Shown: positions 32,227 to 41,220, counted from the first letter of the stretch. The stretch is 64,000 bases of DNA from Candidatus Woesearchaeota archaeon (GCA_016185705.1 JACPMZ010000010.1:126913-190912); one strand, 5' to 3'. The notes: generated by a model from the letters alone, not told the origin. Numbers and translations are program-made.

Positions 32227-34389
32227 TTAACCTTCGCCCTTCAGAATATTCCTGCACTTGGGAAATCTGTCGCATGCTATGAACTGCCCGTATACGCTTT
32301 TTCTTAATACCAGCGTTCCTTCCCCGCACTTCCCGCATTTTGTGTTTTCCTTGTCTGTCTTTATTCGTTTTGCCGGGCAGTCGAGGTTGATGCATGCTTC
32401 CTGCGGCTTGCGCCTTTTCTTTATCACCAGTATTTTTGGATGGCTGCATTGCTCGCATATTTTGTCAGTTGTCTTGACCAGCCCGTTTGACGGCAGCTTG
32501 AACGTAACTTTGCATTCCGGGTAATTGGTGCATGCGATGAACTTCCCGAATTTTCCGCGCTTTATCATCAGCGTTCCTTCGCAATTCAGGCATTTTCCCA
32601 CTGTGTTTTCTTTTGTTTCAGATTCTTTTGTCGCTTCAAAAAGCTCGCTGCCAAGCTGCTTTTCCTCTTTTTTGAATTTGTCCAGTATTGCTACAAGCAC
32701 TTCTTTTGCTTCTTCCAAAACAACTTTTTCTTCTTTTTTGCTTTCCATGACTTCTTCCATTTCCAATTCGAAATGCCTTGTCAGCTCCTCGTCAATTACT
32801 GTTGGGACGTGCTTCTGCAGGGTTTCAACTATTTTTATTCCTAAGTCTGTGGCTTTTATGGCTTTGTCGGTTGCGTAGCCGCGCCTGTACAATGTATCAA
32901 TCACTTCCGCTCTTGTTGATTTTGTTCCCAAATTTCGCTTCTCAAGCTCCCTTATTATAGAGGCAGGCGTGTACCTTGGAGGCGCTTTTGTTTCCAGTTC
33001 GTTTTTGCTGAGTTTTTCCTGCTTGACGTTTTCCCCTGTTTCAGCTGCCGGCAGCTCTTCCTCTTTCATCCTGGCGTATGGCGCATAGTATTTGTGCCAG
33101 CCGTCAAACGTTGTCCGCGTTCCTGATGCTATGAACAGCTCATCAGCCACGTCAATTGTTACACTCACTGTTTCCCTTGTCGCAGCTTCAGAGAACGTTG
33201 CCATGAACCTTTTTACTATCAAATCGTAAATCTTGTAATTGCGCTCTTCCAGCTTTGCCTTTATTCCAGTCGGAAATATGGAGGGGTGCGCCGGGTCTGT
33301 TTTTTTGCCGTTGTTTGGGCTAAGCTGGGGCTTCCTTAGCAGTTCAGCGCACAGTTCCTTGTAGATGCTGTTTTTCTGCAGCTCCATGAGAATCTTGTCA
33401 TAGCCGATGCTTGCCGGCAGCTGCTGTGAAGAAGTGCGGGGATAAGAAATCAAACCAGCGGTGTATAAGTCCTGCGCTATTGATAATGTTGCTTTTGGGC
33501 TTATTCCAAAGCATCTGTATGCTTCTGTTTGCAGCGTGGTAAGGTCAAACGGATAAGGCGCCTGCTGCTTGAATTCTTTCTTCCTTACGTCGCTAATCTT
33601 CCCGTCTTTTCCTTTGACTTTTTTGTATATTCTGTCAGCTTCTTTTTTGTCCCAGAATTTGTCAGTTTTATGCAGTGCTGTCAGCTGCCCGTTTTTTACT
33701 TTCCCCATCAGCTCAAGCTGCCAGTACTTAACCGGCTTGAACGCAGCTATTTCCTTTTCCCTGTCAACAATTATCTTAAGCGCAGGCCCCTGCACCCTTC
33801 CTATGCTCAGTATCTTGAACATTCCTGCTTTTTTGATTGATGCAGTCAGCGCCCGGCTTAGGTTGATTCCGTAATAATAGTCCAGATAGTGTCGCGTTTC
33901 TCCGGCTATGGCCTGGCCCCAGTCAAGGCTTTCTGATGCGTTTTCATATGCTTTTACCAAGTCCGGCTTTGTCAGGGTTGAGAATTTCATTCTCTTGGCG
34001 TCTTTCTGCTTGCAGATTAACTTGATGATGTTCATTCCTATGACGCTGCCTTCAACATCATAGTCGCAGCCAACCACGAATCCATCAGCTTCCCTGCTTA
34101 GCTTTTTTATCGTGTCAAAGTATTTCTTGGAAAAAGCAGCGTCCTTGTTCACTTCATACAACGGCTTCCATTCAACATCAAACACCGGATACTTCATTCC
34201 CTTCTTTTCCTTCTCTGCTATTCCGAAAAGGTGTCCGACTGCGCACGCAACAATTATGTCGGTGTTGCCGCGGGTTATCTCATAGTAATAAACTCCTTTA
34301 GCCCCTTTCTTCAGCGGCTTTCCGTCTGCGAGCGCTTCTGCTATCTTCTGCGCAGATTTCGGCTTCTCGGTTATGATAAGTTCGGTCAT
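32227..34389 (-). CDS. topA: DNA topoisomerase I (type IA)
   Basis: 720 residues. Relaxes negative supercoils through a Tyr-DNA intermediate. TOPRIM domain at the N-terminus (ITEKPKSAQKIAEAL; GCDYDVEGSVIG), the catalytic Tyr in GLISYPRTSSQ, and three C-terminal zinc fingers (CLNCEGTL...C, CEQCSHPK...C, CGKCGEGT...C) for DNA binding. TATA-like GTTTTTATAGC about 30 bp before the ATG. Confidence 0.95.
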   Translation of the reverse strand: MTELIITEKPKSAQKIAEALADGKPLKKGAKGVYYYEITRGNTDIIVACAVGHLFGIAEKEKKGMKYPVFDVEWKPLYEVNKDAAFSKKYFDTIKKLSREADGFVVGCDYDVEGSVIGMNIIKLICKQKDAKRMKFSTLTKPDLVKAYENASESLDWGQAIAGETRHYLDYYYGINLSRALTASIKKAGMFKILSIGRVQGPALKIIVDREKEIAAFKPVKYWQLELMGKVKNGQLTALHKTDKFWDKKEADRIYKKVKGKDGKISDVRKKEFKQQAPYPFDLTTLQTEAYRCFGISPKATLSIAQDLYTAGLISYPRTSSQQLPASIGYDKILMELQKNSIYKELCAELLRKPQLSPNNGKKTDPAHPSIFPTGIKAKLEERNYKIYDLIVKRFMATFSEAATRETVSVTIDVADELFIASGTRTTFDGWHKYYAPYARMKEEELPAAETGENVKQEKLSKNELETKAPPRYTPASIIRELEKRNLGTKSTRAEVIDTLYRRGYATDKAIKATDLGIKIVETLQKHVPTVIDEELTRHFELEMEEVMESKKEEKVVLEEAKEVLVAILDKFKKEEKQLGSELFEATKESETKENTVGKCLNCEGTLMIKRGKFGKFIACTNYPECKVTFKLPSNGLVKTTDKICEQCSHPKILVIKKRRKPQEACINLDCPAKRIKTDKENTKCGKCGEGTLVLRKSVYGQFIACDRFPKCRNILKGEG

Positions 34390-34427
34390 AAAAACTGGAA
34401 GAACTTGGCTGCGCTATAAAAACCCTT

Positions 34428-35546
34428 CTAATCTTTTATTATGTACTTGTCCAGCACTTTTCTTGCTTTTTCCCTGTTTGCCTGGTGTGCCTTAAGGAAC
34501 CTGCTTAGCTTTTCTATGAGTATCTCCTTCAATTCTCCGGTCAGTAGCCTGCCGCTTTTGTAGTCGCGATAAATCTTCTCAAGTTTTTTGTCATCTTCCT
34601 CAAAGAACCTCAGCCACTGGTACGAAACGTCAATTTCAGGATTTCCCCCTTTTTTGCGGTGCTCTGCAATTGTATCCCCTCCGCCGGAGAACGCGTATTT
34701 CCTTATTTTCTTCGCAACGACTTCCGGTGCATCTGTTGTGTAAACCGCGCTTTCTGCTATTGATGCAGACATCTTTCCTTTCGGCCCTGTCAGCGCCGGG
34801 AGGAACACGCAGTGCAGGATTCCCGGCTTGTAGTATCCAAGCTTTCCGATTATGTCCCGGGTTACCCGGAAGTGGGCGTCCTGGTCAATGGCCAGCGGAA
34901 TTAAGCAGGGAATGTTCTTCCCTGCCAATGCTGATGGGAGGAATGCGGGCACGCTCTGGACTGAAGTGAAAAAATGTTTGCCCACGCTGTCGCTGTCAGT
35001 CAAGCCAAACACTGCCTTTGTTGTTGATACATTGAGCTTTTTGGCAACTTTAATTGCTTCCCTGTAAAGTGTTTTCGCATAGTCTGTGTCCGCAAAAATC
35101 TTCGTTCTGCCTTTCTTAAAACCCAGGGCGATAACATCCAATGCGTTCTCATATGCCAGTTTGTTTGTTTCCTCAAGTTCCAGTTTGGGGTTGAAAATGA
35201 ATTTTTCGTCATCAGTCATCTGGAACCAGAGCTCTGCGTCAAACCTGTCCTGCAGCCATTTTGTGAATATCCACGGCACCAGGTGCCCGAGGTGCGTATT
35301 TCCTGAAGGGCCCCGGCCGGTATAAAGATAGAATTTGTTGCCCTTCTCATGCTCATCCAGAATGAAATTCATGTCCCTGTGAGAGAAGAAAATCTTCCTG
35401 CGTAGCATGTAATGCAGGTCTTTTGTGTGCTTTTTCAGTCTCTGAAGGAGCTTGTCATCAATGGCTTCTGTTCCGAAGTCTTTTATAAGCTTGTTATAAT
35501 CAACCTCGCCCTCAACCTTCCAAGGCGTTACGGTGTATTTTGGCAT
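34428..35546 (-). CDS. trpS: Tryptophanyl-tRNA synthetase
   Basis: 372 residues, archaeal/eukaryal type. Class I motifs: the HIGH-like GRGPSGNTHLGHL (about residues 77-89) and the KMSKS-like KGKMSAS. MTDDEKFIF and IDQDAHFRVTRD help bind ATP and Trp. Downstream of trpG by 24 bp on the same strand, so tryptophan charging and the first step of tryptophan-branch synthesis may be co-transcribed. Confidence 0.94.
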   Translation of the reverse strand: MPKYTVTPWKVEGEVDYNKLIKDFGTEAIDDKLLQRLKKHTKDLHYMLRRKIFFSHRDMNFILDEHEKGNKFYLYTGRGPSGNTHLGHLVPWIFTKWLQDRFDAELWFQMTDDEKFIFNPKLELEETNKLAYENALDVIALGFKKGRTKIFADTDYAKTLYREAIKVAKKLNVSTTKAVFGLTDSDSVGKHFFTSVQSVPAFLPSALAGKNIPCLIPLAIDQDAHFRVTRDIIGKLGYYKPGILHCVFLPALTGPKGKMSASIAESAVYTTDAPEVVAKKIRKYAFSGGGDTIAEHRKKGGNPEIDVSYQWLRFFEEDDKKLEKIYRDYKSGRLLTGELKEILIEKLSRFLKAHQANREKARKVLDKYIIKD

Positions 35547-35570
35547 GCTATCACCTTACTGCTTGGCTTT

Positions 35571-36179
35571 TTAAATCTTGTTCCCTGTCAGGTACCTTAC
35601 TCCACTTAATATTATTTTTTCTCCAACCCCCCCTCTCATGGTTAAAACTGATTCGGGGTGAAACTGAATTCCTTCAACTGGATGTTCCTTGTGGCGCACT
35701 CCCACGGCTATCTCTCTTCCGTTAGGCGCAGTGGTGTAGGCAGAAACTTCAAGAGGGTTTTTTACATCATCCGCGTAAGCTCCAAGGGAATGGTACCTTG
35801 TCCCTTGGAATCCCTGCAGCAGCCCTGCGAATATGGTCTTTCCATCGTGCATTATTGGGGTTGAGCCTCCGTGAACTATTTCGTCAAGTGACAGTTCTTT
35901 CAAATCTGTCCCGAAAAAAGCCAGCATCGCCTCCATCCCAAGGCATACGCCAAGCATTGGCACTTTTTTGTGGTATTGGCTAACCACTTCCATGCTCATT
36001 CCGGCGTTCTCCGGGCGGCTTGGTCCAGGGCTTATTACTATCAGCTGAGGTTTTTCCTTTTCAACCACTTGTAGCCCTGCATCGTTCCTGTAAGTGACAA
36101 CATCATTTCCCGTTTCCTCCAGAATCTGGACAAGGTTATACGTGAACGAGTCAGCATTGTCTATCATTAGTATTTTCAT
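35571..36179 (-). CDS. trpG: Anthranilate/aminodeoxychorismate synthase glutamine amidotransferase
   Basis: 202 residues, class I glutamine amidotransferase that feeds ammonia to TrpE or PabB. NADSFTYNLVQIL start, oxyanion-side PGPSRPENAG, nucleophile Cys in LGVCLGMEAM, and His-Glu in FHPESVLT. Starts 1 bp after trpE. TrpG and PabA cannot be separated from sequence; the name follows the neighbouring trpS. Confidence 0.88.
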   Translation of the reverse strand: MKILMIDNADSFTYNLVQILEETGNDVVTYRNDAGLQVVEKEKPQLIVISPGPSRPENAGMSMEVVSQYHKKVPMLGVCLGMEAMLAFFGTDLKELSLDEIVHGGSTPIMHDGKTIFAGLLQGFQGTRYHSLGAYADDVKNPLEVSAYTTAPNGREIAVGVRHKEHPVEGIQFHPESVLTMRGGVGEKIILSGVRYLTGNKI

Positions 36180-36180
36180 T

Positions 36181-37653
36181 TTATTTCCCTCCCCGCAAAG
36201 CTTTTAGCTGGTTTTCATTTTTCAGGTTGGTTTCCGCAAGTTCAGTTCCGGGTTTTGACAGAAGCACCACGCCTGCCCCTGCCCTCGCGTACCCATACCC
36301 ATTTCTTGTATGTACAGAACGTATTGTTATTGCCGTGTTGCAATCTCCATTAAACCCAATCATTCCAACGCATCCGCCATAATACCCCCTTCTTGAGCCT
36401 TCAAGCAACTCTATTTCCTGCATAGCCCTTACTTTCGGCGCCCCGCTAAGTGTTCCCTGAGGCAGTGTGCTGAGTATTGCATCCAGGGAGTCAAGCCCGC
36501 TCCTTATCCTTCCTGTCACCCTGCTCCCGATGTGGTAAAGATTCGGGAACTCAACAAGTTCCATGAACTCTGACACCCTTACATTAGTGCCAATCCTGCT
36601 AAGGTCGTTTCTGGCAAGGTCTACAAGCATTATGTGTTCCCCGATTTCCTTTGGGTCTGTCAGCAGCTCTTGTCTCATATAGTGGTCATCTACAGCGTTC
36701 CCTGTTCTCCTTCTCGTGCCTGCCAAGGGCCTTATTTCCACATTGCCTCCACTGACTTTTATGTGCATTTCAGGCGATGCCCCGAACAGGGCTTCATCAT
36801 TTCCCATGTTGTAAAAGAAGCAGTAAGGGGAAGGGTTAACTTCTGCAAGTCTCCTGTAGCTTTCAAAAGGGTGCTCTATGAGCCCCAGCTTTTCTGCTCT
36901 TGACATGACAACCTGTATCATCTCGCCTGCCGCAATTTCGCTTATTATCTTTTCAACAGCTTTGAGATATTGGTCGTCAGTCAAATCAGCGCTTGATTCT
37001 CCGGCATAGTTTCCAAACGAGAGTCGTGATTGTGTTGGCCCGGTTTGCACATTCCCAAACCTGTATGTTTTCCTTGTTGCCTGCTGGCGTATTTCATCAA
37101 ACACCACTAATTCGAGTGGAAGCAGCAGGTTCACATCCGAGCCCTCATGGCCTGCAAACCTGGTTCCTATTTCCTCTACTTGCCTGACGTAATCGTACGC
37201 AAATGCGCCGTAGAAACCTGCATCCTCATCCTTCACATGGAATATTGAAAGCACTTCCCTTATGACGCTGCCCAGCCCGGGCTGCTTTATGCGCAAATGC
37301 TCTGGCAGCTGCGCTCCGCTTCTTGATATTCTTCCCTGAATCATGTCTTCCAGGCACCTGATTTCAACCCCGTCAGCTGAAAATCTTTCAGCAGCAATTT
37401 CAAGAATCTGTCTTCCCGCCGGATTTAATGCTTTTAACTCAAAGCTGTTTCCTTTGCCTGTTAATTGAAGTCCCGGCTTTGTAACAGCAACTGCCTTGGT
37501 TCCGTAATTCAGGTCGCGCCTTCTTGATTCCATCAGCATTCCAAGATGCTGGCCCCCGTCTGTTTCCCTTTCGTAAAACTCCACGGGGCGTTCATATGGT
37601 ATGTCCTGCTGCTTTACTTCAATTTTTATCCCGTCTTTTGTTATCATTTTCAT
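36181..37653 (-). CDS. trpE: Anthranilate synthase component I-like (chorismate-binding)
   Basis: 490 residues. Converts chorismate with ammonia to anthranilate (or, if PabB-like, aminodeoxychorismate). Core motifs: GTRRRTGNAVDD, LVDLARNDLSRIG, GTLSGAPKVRAMQEIE and GGCVGMIGFNGDCNTAI. The N-terminal part, with MLMESRRRDLNYG and FYGAFAYDYVRQVEEIG, resembles bacterial TrpEG/phenazine-type enzymes rather than archaeal TrpE, hinting at transfer. Overlaps the winged-helix gene by 4 bp. No later trp genes are seen here. Confidence 0.88.
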   Translation of the reverse strand: MKMITKDGIKIEVKQQDIPYERPVEFYERETDGGQHLGMLMESRRRDLNYGTKAVAVTKPGLQLTGKGNSFELKALNPAGRQILEIAAERFSADGVEIRCLEDMIQGRISRSGAQLPEHLRIKQPGLGSVIREVLSIFHVKDEDAGFYGAFAYDYVRQVEEIGTRFAGHEGSDVNLLLPLELVVFDEIRQQATRKTYRFGNVQTGPTQSRLSFGNYAGESSADLTDDQYLKAVEKIISEIAAGEMIQVVMSRAEKLGLIEHPFESYRRLAEVNPSPYCFFYNMGNDEALFGASPEMHIKVSGGNVEIRPLAGTRRRTGNAVDDHYMRQELLTDPKEIGEHIMLVDLARNDLSRIGTNVRVSEFMELVEFPNLYHIGSRVTGRIRSGLDSLDAILSTLPQGTLSGAPKVRAMQEIELLEGSRRGYYGGCVGMIGFNGDCNTAITIRSVHTRNGYGYARAGAGVVLLSKPGTELAETNLKNENQLKALRGGK

Positions 37654-37889
37654 CCCTCCATTTTGTACTTTTTGCGCCTCATGTCGCTTATGAGAATCAG
37701 CTCGCCGACTAGACCGTTGGCTACAAGCTTCTTCAGAACACTCTTAATGCTCCTTGTAGAAAGCCCTGTCTTGTCAACAATTTCTTTCTGCGTCAATTCA
37801 GAATTGCAGCTGTTAAATGCTTTCAGAACTAATTCAGAACTCTTGCTCCCAAAGGCAACCAGCCGTTTTCCGGCTTGCCCCAAAGGCAA
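37650..37889 (-). CDS. Winged-helix regulator at the head of the trpE operon
   Basis: 79 residues from TTG 37889; the helix-turn-helix is about residues 17-70 (LTQKEIVDKTGLSTRSIKSVLKKLVANGLV). It overlaps trpE by 4 bp, so it probably regulates this operon. The start is odd: a nearby ATG at 37893 (MVAFG...) is thrown out of frame by a 31-bp-period duplication, leaving only TTG codons in frame. Promoter AAGTATATAAGG at 37942-37953. Could be translated from TTG, or weakened by the duplication. Confidence 0.6.
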   Translation of the reverse strand: MPLGQAGKRLVAFGSKSSELVLKAFNSCNSELTQKEIVDKTGLSTRSIKSVLKKLVANGLVGELILISDMRRKKYKMEG

Positions 37890-37891
37890 CC
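37842..37891 (-). repeat. Direct repeat with 31-bp period at the regulator start
   Basis: CTTGCTCCCAAAGGCAACC (37842-37860) and CTTGCCCCAAAGGCAACC (37874-37891) differ by one inserted base. On the coding strand both read TGGTTGCCTTTGGG..CAAG, so the likely original ATG is duplicated out of frame with the regulator. Confidence 0.8.
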
Positions 37892-37971
37892 ATCGCGGTT
37901 TGCATTACTCATTTCAATCACAAATATGGAAGGCGCAGCTTCCTTATATACTTTTGGATAGGTGCAAATGC

Positions 37972-38111
37972 GGTAATGTCAAGTTGTGTGTCCTGCAATC
38001 CTGAGCTTGCCGATGCCTGCTTGGCTGATTTTTTTCTCCCCCCTTATTTTTTAAGGGGGGGAAAAAATCAGAGCAGTGTGCGACAGTTTTGCCACTTAAC
38101 TTGAAATTACC
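37972..38111. mobile_element. 140-bp MITE-like element, copy 1
   Basis: Ends GGTAATGTCAAGTTGTGTG and (inverted) GGTAATTTCAAGTTAAGTG form imperfect terminal inverted repeats of about 19 bp. The centre is a hairpin TGATTTTTTTCTCCCCCC...GGGGGGGAAAAAATCA. Nearly identical to copies at 48685 and 55721. No transposase is present. Flanks here (GCAAATGC / GCAAAATAG) are only weakly alike, so the target duplication is decayed or absent. Confidence 0.85.
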
Positions 38112-38162
38112 GCAAAATAGTAATATTTATATAGTATTACGTATTACTTTAAAAGTATTACT

Positions 38163-38369
38163 ATGACTACCTTAACTCAGAAGTCTCAGGTAACCATTCC
38201 TAAGCAGTTCAGGCTGGCTTTGGGTCTGCGGCCAGGCGATGATGTGGATTTTGAGTGGGATAATGGGCAGGTTGTTTTGCGCAAGAAAGCCAGGAAGCTC
38301 CCTTTTGATAAGTGGCGAGGTGTTTTGAAAGGTTATACGTCCAAGAAGTTTAATGAGGAGTTTAGATGA
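38163..38369 (+). CDS. AbrB/MazE-fold antitoxin
   Basis: 68 residues with the swapped-hairpin AbrB fold: TLTQKSQVTIPKQFRLALGLRPGDDVDF, then VVLRKK and a toxin-binding tail. Pairs with the PIN-domain gene, overlapping it by 4 bp (ATGA). TATA-like ATTTATATA at 38124-38135. It should bind its own promoter as antitoxin-toxin complex. Confidence 0.88.
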   Translation: MTTLTQKSQVTIPKQFRLALGLRPGDDVDFEWDNGQVVLRKKARKLPFDKWRGVLKGYTSKKFNEEFR

Positions 38370-38851
38370 TCACGGCTGTTGATACAAATATACTCATGGA
38401 TGTTATAGGCGCTTATACTGGTTTGTATGCTGAAAGCTCAAACTTGCTTCAAAAGCATTCTTCTGAAGGCAGGCTGATAATGTCTCCGGTTGCTTATTCG
38501 GAGTTTTTGGCTGCTTTTTTCAACGGGTTTCCTGACTTTGAAGCTGCTGAAATGGCTAAGGATTTCCTTTCAGAGTTTGGCATTGAAATAGTGCCTTTTT
38601 CTGACGAGGATTTCATTTTGGCAGCTAAGGTTTGGCGGCTTTTTACCAAGAAAAAGCATTTGTTGTCCTGCCCTAAATGTGGAACTTTGAACAATTTTAG
38701 CTGCAAAAAGTGCGGTTTGCATATGTCCTGGCGAAACCATGTTATCACTGATTTTCTGATAGGCGCCCATGCCAAAAACAAGGCAGAAGTTTTGCTTTCA
38801 AGAGACAGGGCTTATTATAAGAAATATTTTAAGATAAATGTTTTACCCTGA
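38366..38851 (+). CDS. PIN-domain toxin (VapC-like) with inserted zinc ribbon
   Basis: 161 residues. PIN RNase: acidic residues in VDTNILMD (about 5-12), YSEFLAA, and near the end DFLIGAHAKNKAEVLLSRDR. Between the last two, about residues 98-120, sits CPKCGTLNNFSCKKCG, a four-cysteine zinc-ribbon-like insertion followed by HMSWRNH. Cleaves RNA when free from its AbrB-type antitoxin. Its end overlaps the convergent transketolase gene by 9 bp. Confidence 0.85.
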   Translation: MITAVDTNILMDVIGAYTGLYAESSNLLQKHSSEGRLIMSPVAYSEFLAAFFNGFPDFEAAEMAKDFLSEFGIEIVPFSDEDFILAAKVWRLFTKKKHLLSCPKCGTLNNFSCKKCGLHMSWRNHVITDFLIGAHAKNKAEVLLSRDRAYYKKYFKINVLP

Positions 38852-39772
38852 GACCGCTTTCCTTACAGCGTTTGCTATTGCTTCCGCATCCATTCCATAT
38901 TTCTTAAATAATTCTTCTTGGCTTCCTGATTCTGCGAATTGGTCTTTTATTCCGACGATGCCAAACCTGCAGTTTAAGCTTTCAGCTGCGATTACTTCTG
39001 CTACCGCGCTTCCCAATCCGCCGTATATGTTGTGGTCCTGGCAAGCAATGATTGTTCCTGTCTGCGCTGCCTGCCTTATCGCTTCCTTGTCTATTGGCTT
39101 TATAGATGACATGTTGATTACAGCCACTTCTGTGTTTTCCTGCTTCAGCATTTCAGCTGCTTTGAGCGATTCCTGCACCATTATTCCTGAAGCTATTATT
39201 GCTGCTGCATTTCCGTCCATTAGCTTGGTTGCCTGGCCCAATTCAAACGCATAGCTGTCGTCATATATTGTTTCAACTTCAGGCCTTCCGAGTCTTACGT
39301 ATGCAGGGCCCTTGTGCGAAACCAGGAATTCCACTACTTTCTCCGCTTCCACTGCATCAGCTGGCTCAACCACAATCATTGTCGGCATTGCCCTTGCCAT
39401 TCCAACGTCATTTTGCGCCTGCGCTGTTGGCCCGTCTTCTCCGACAGCCAGTCCTGTATGGGTGGCAATTAATTTGACATTGCTTTCAGAGTATGCTACA
39501 GAAACAAGCTGGTGGTCCTGCGTCCTGCCCATTAAGAACTCTGCAAAGCTTGTTGCAAAAACTATTTTGCCGCATTTTGCCAGGCCTGCAGCGGTTCCGA
39601 CCATGTCCTGCTCGCTTATGCCCATGTTGAAGAACCTTTCAGGATACTTTTCCTGGAATTTGTTGGTTCTGGTTGAATCAGACACGCCAGCGTCCAGCAC
39701 CACCACATTTTTGTTGCTGCCAACTTTTACTAATCCGCTTCCATAGCCATCTCTGGTAGCTGCCTTAGCCAT
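38843..39772 (-). CDS. Transketolase, C-terminal half
   Basis: 309 residues from ATG 39772. Carries the pyrimidine-binding and C-terminal domains of transketolase: GISEQDMVGTAAGLA with the catalytic Glu, THTGLAVGEDGPTAQ, and VRLGRPEV. Split transketolase is normal in archaea; partner is the overlapping upstream gene. Supplies pentose phosphates in cells without an oxidative pathway. Overlaps tktN by 8 bp. Confidence 0.93.
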   Translation of the reverse strand: MAKAATRDGYGSGLVKVGSNKNVVVLDAGVSDSTRTNKFQEKYPERFFNMGISEQDMVGTAAGLAKCGKIVFATSFAEFLMGRTQDHQLVSVAYSESNVKLIATHTGLAVGEDGPTAQAQNDVGMARAMPTMIVVEPADAVEAEKVVEFLVSHKGPAYVRLGRPEVETIYDDSYAFELGQATKLMDGNAAAIIASGIMVQESLKAAEMLKQENTEVAVINMSSIKPIDKEAIRQAAQTGTIIACQDHNIYGGLGSAVAEVIAAESLNCRFGIVGIKDQFAESGSQEELFKKYGMDAEAIANAVRKAVSG

Positions 39773-40574
39773 TCTCAATCTCCGCTATTGCTTTTTTAAG
39801 CTGCTCTGCATCAGGCGCTTTTCCGTGCCATTTCGGCTGGCCTTCCATGAACGACACTCCTTTTCCTTTTATTGTATCGGCTATGATGGCAGTCGGCTTT
39901 CCCTTGGCTTTTGCAGCTTCTTCCAGCGCATTTAGGATTGCAGCCATGTCGTGCCCGTCTATTCTGATGGCGTGCCACCCAAAGCTTTCAAATTTCCTTC
40001 CTAATGGCTCAACCCCTTTTAGTTCGGCAGTTATGCTGTCCTGCGCAACCTTATTGTTGTCCACTATCGCTATGAGATTGTCTGACTTAAAGTGCGCTGC
40101 GCTCATGGCCGCTTCCCATACTGAGCCTTCATTGAGTTCGCCGTCTCCCAGAAGAACATAGACGCGGTAATCTTTTCCATCCAGTCTTGCAGCGAGCGCC
40201 ATGCCGTGCCCTACTGACAGCCCCTGTCCCAAGGAGCCGGTTGCTATTTCCACTCCCGGCAGCTTCGGGTTTGGATGGCCTGTGAGCCGACCGATTTTTC
40301 TGTATGTTGCCAGCTCTTCTTTGGGAAAATATCCTACATCTGCGAATACGCTGTACAATAAAGGCGTGCAGTGCCCTTTGCTGAGTATGAATCTGTCCCT
40401 CTCAGCCCACTGCGGATTGGAAGCGTCGTATTTCATCTGGCGGTAGTACAGCGCAGTTAGAATGTCAGCTGCCGACAGGCTTCCTCCGGGATGCCCTGAG
40501 CCTGCCTGGTTTGTTAATTTTAGTGAGTCTATGCGCAGCTGTTTTGCTTTGGCTTTTAGCGCTTCAATGTCCAT
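39765..40574 (-). CDS. Transketolase, N-terminal half
   Basis: 269 residues, thiamine-diphosphate-binding half: GHPGGSLSAADILTALYY, GSLGQGLSVGHGMALAARL and the ThDP/Mg motif GDGELNEGSVWEAAMSAAHFKSDNLIAIVDNN in outline. Works with the C-terminal subunit encoded immediately downstream. TATA-like GATATAATATATTG about 25 bp before the ATG. Confidence 0.93.
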   Translation of the reverse strand: MDIEALKAKAKQLRIDSLKLTNQAGSGHPGGSLSAADILTALYYRQMKYDASNPQWAERDRFILSKGHCTPLLYSVFADVGYFPKEELATYRKIGRLTGHPNPKLPGVEIATGSLGQGLSVGHGMALAARLDGKDYRVYVLLGDGELNEGSVWEAAMSAAHFKSDNLIAIVDNNKVAQDSITAELKGVEPLGRKFESFGWHAIRIDGHDMAAILNALEEAAKAKGKPTAIIADTIKGKGVSFMEGQPKWHGKAPDAEQLKKAIAEIENG

Positions 40575-40657
40575 AAAAAGCTGGATTCTGCGATATAATA
40601 TATTGTTTTTGGTTTGTTCGGACTCTGCGTGGCTGTGAAGCGTCAGGCGAATTGAGA

Positions 40658-41101
40658 TTACTTCAAAAGCCGCCTTAATATTTCAACCGCCTTCTCCTTC
40701 CTTTTCGGGAAAGAAGCAATGTTTATTTTTATGTGGTAGCAGTTGCCCGCGTCTGTCAGCACGAATTTGTTTTTGAGCAGCATTTCCTTGTCCAGCCGCA
40801 GAAAGAAGTTTAAATCATCATCCAGTCTTGAGTCAATTTGCTCCAGCAGCGTTTTTTTCTCTTCTCCAAGGTTGTTCAGCAGGTTTTCAATAAAGGCGTT
40901 TATGTGCCTGTCTTTTGTCAGCGCAGCGCTGATTATGCTTATTCTTTTTTCCTGAAATCCTTCTGCTTTTTGCTCTTCCACCCTTATTTTTTCTTTTTCA
41001 AGGTCAAAAGGCAGCAGCATCCTGAGCTTCTCTGTTATGGTTTTTTTGTCTTCGTCTTCCCTGCAGAATACCCGTATGCTGGCGTTGTTTGCTGCTTTCA
41101 T
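40658..41101 (-). CDS. DUF54/COG1325 RNA-binding family protein
   Basis: 147 residues, alpha/beta. INAFIENLLNNLGEEKKTLLEQIDSRLDDDLNFFLRLDKEMLL, in outline, and IKINIASFPKRKEKAVEILRRLL match the archaeal COG1325 family, often called exosome-associated or predicted RNA-binding. Function is not established. The sequence before its start (TAGCTTTAATTTTGAAAG) resembles that before nrdR (57077). Confidence 0.75.
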   Translation of the reverse strand: MKAANNASIRVFCREDEDKKTITEKLRMLLPFDLEKEKIRVEEQKAEGFQEKRISIISAALTKDRHINAFIENLLNNLGEEKKTLLEQIDSRLDDDLNFFLRLDKEMLLKNKFVLTDAGNCYHIKINIASFPKRKEKAVEILRRLLK

Positions 41102-41220
41102 TTTGCTTGTTTATTCTTCATGGCTTTCAAAATTAAAGCTACGAACGACAGTGAGCCTGTTTTCACTTCACATAGCGTAACCGCAAATCTTTATATAGTT
41201 AACTCCAAAATTAGGGTTGC

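Noticed and set aside
38163-38851. CRISPR array or cas genes near the toxin-antitoxin modules.
   Set aside because: No regularly spaced direct repeats with unique spacers exist anywhere in the window; the tandem repeats found are 2-3 adjacent units without spacers.
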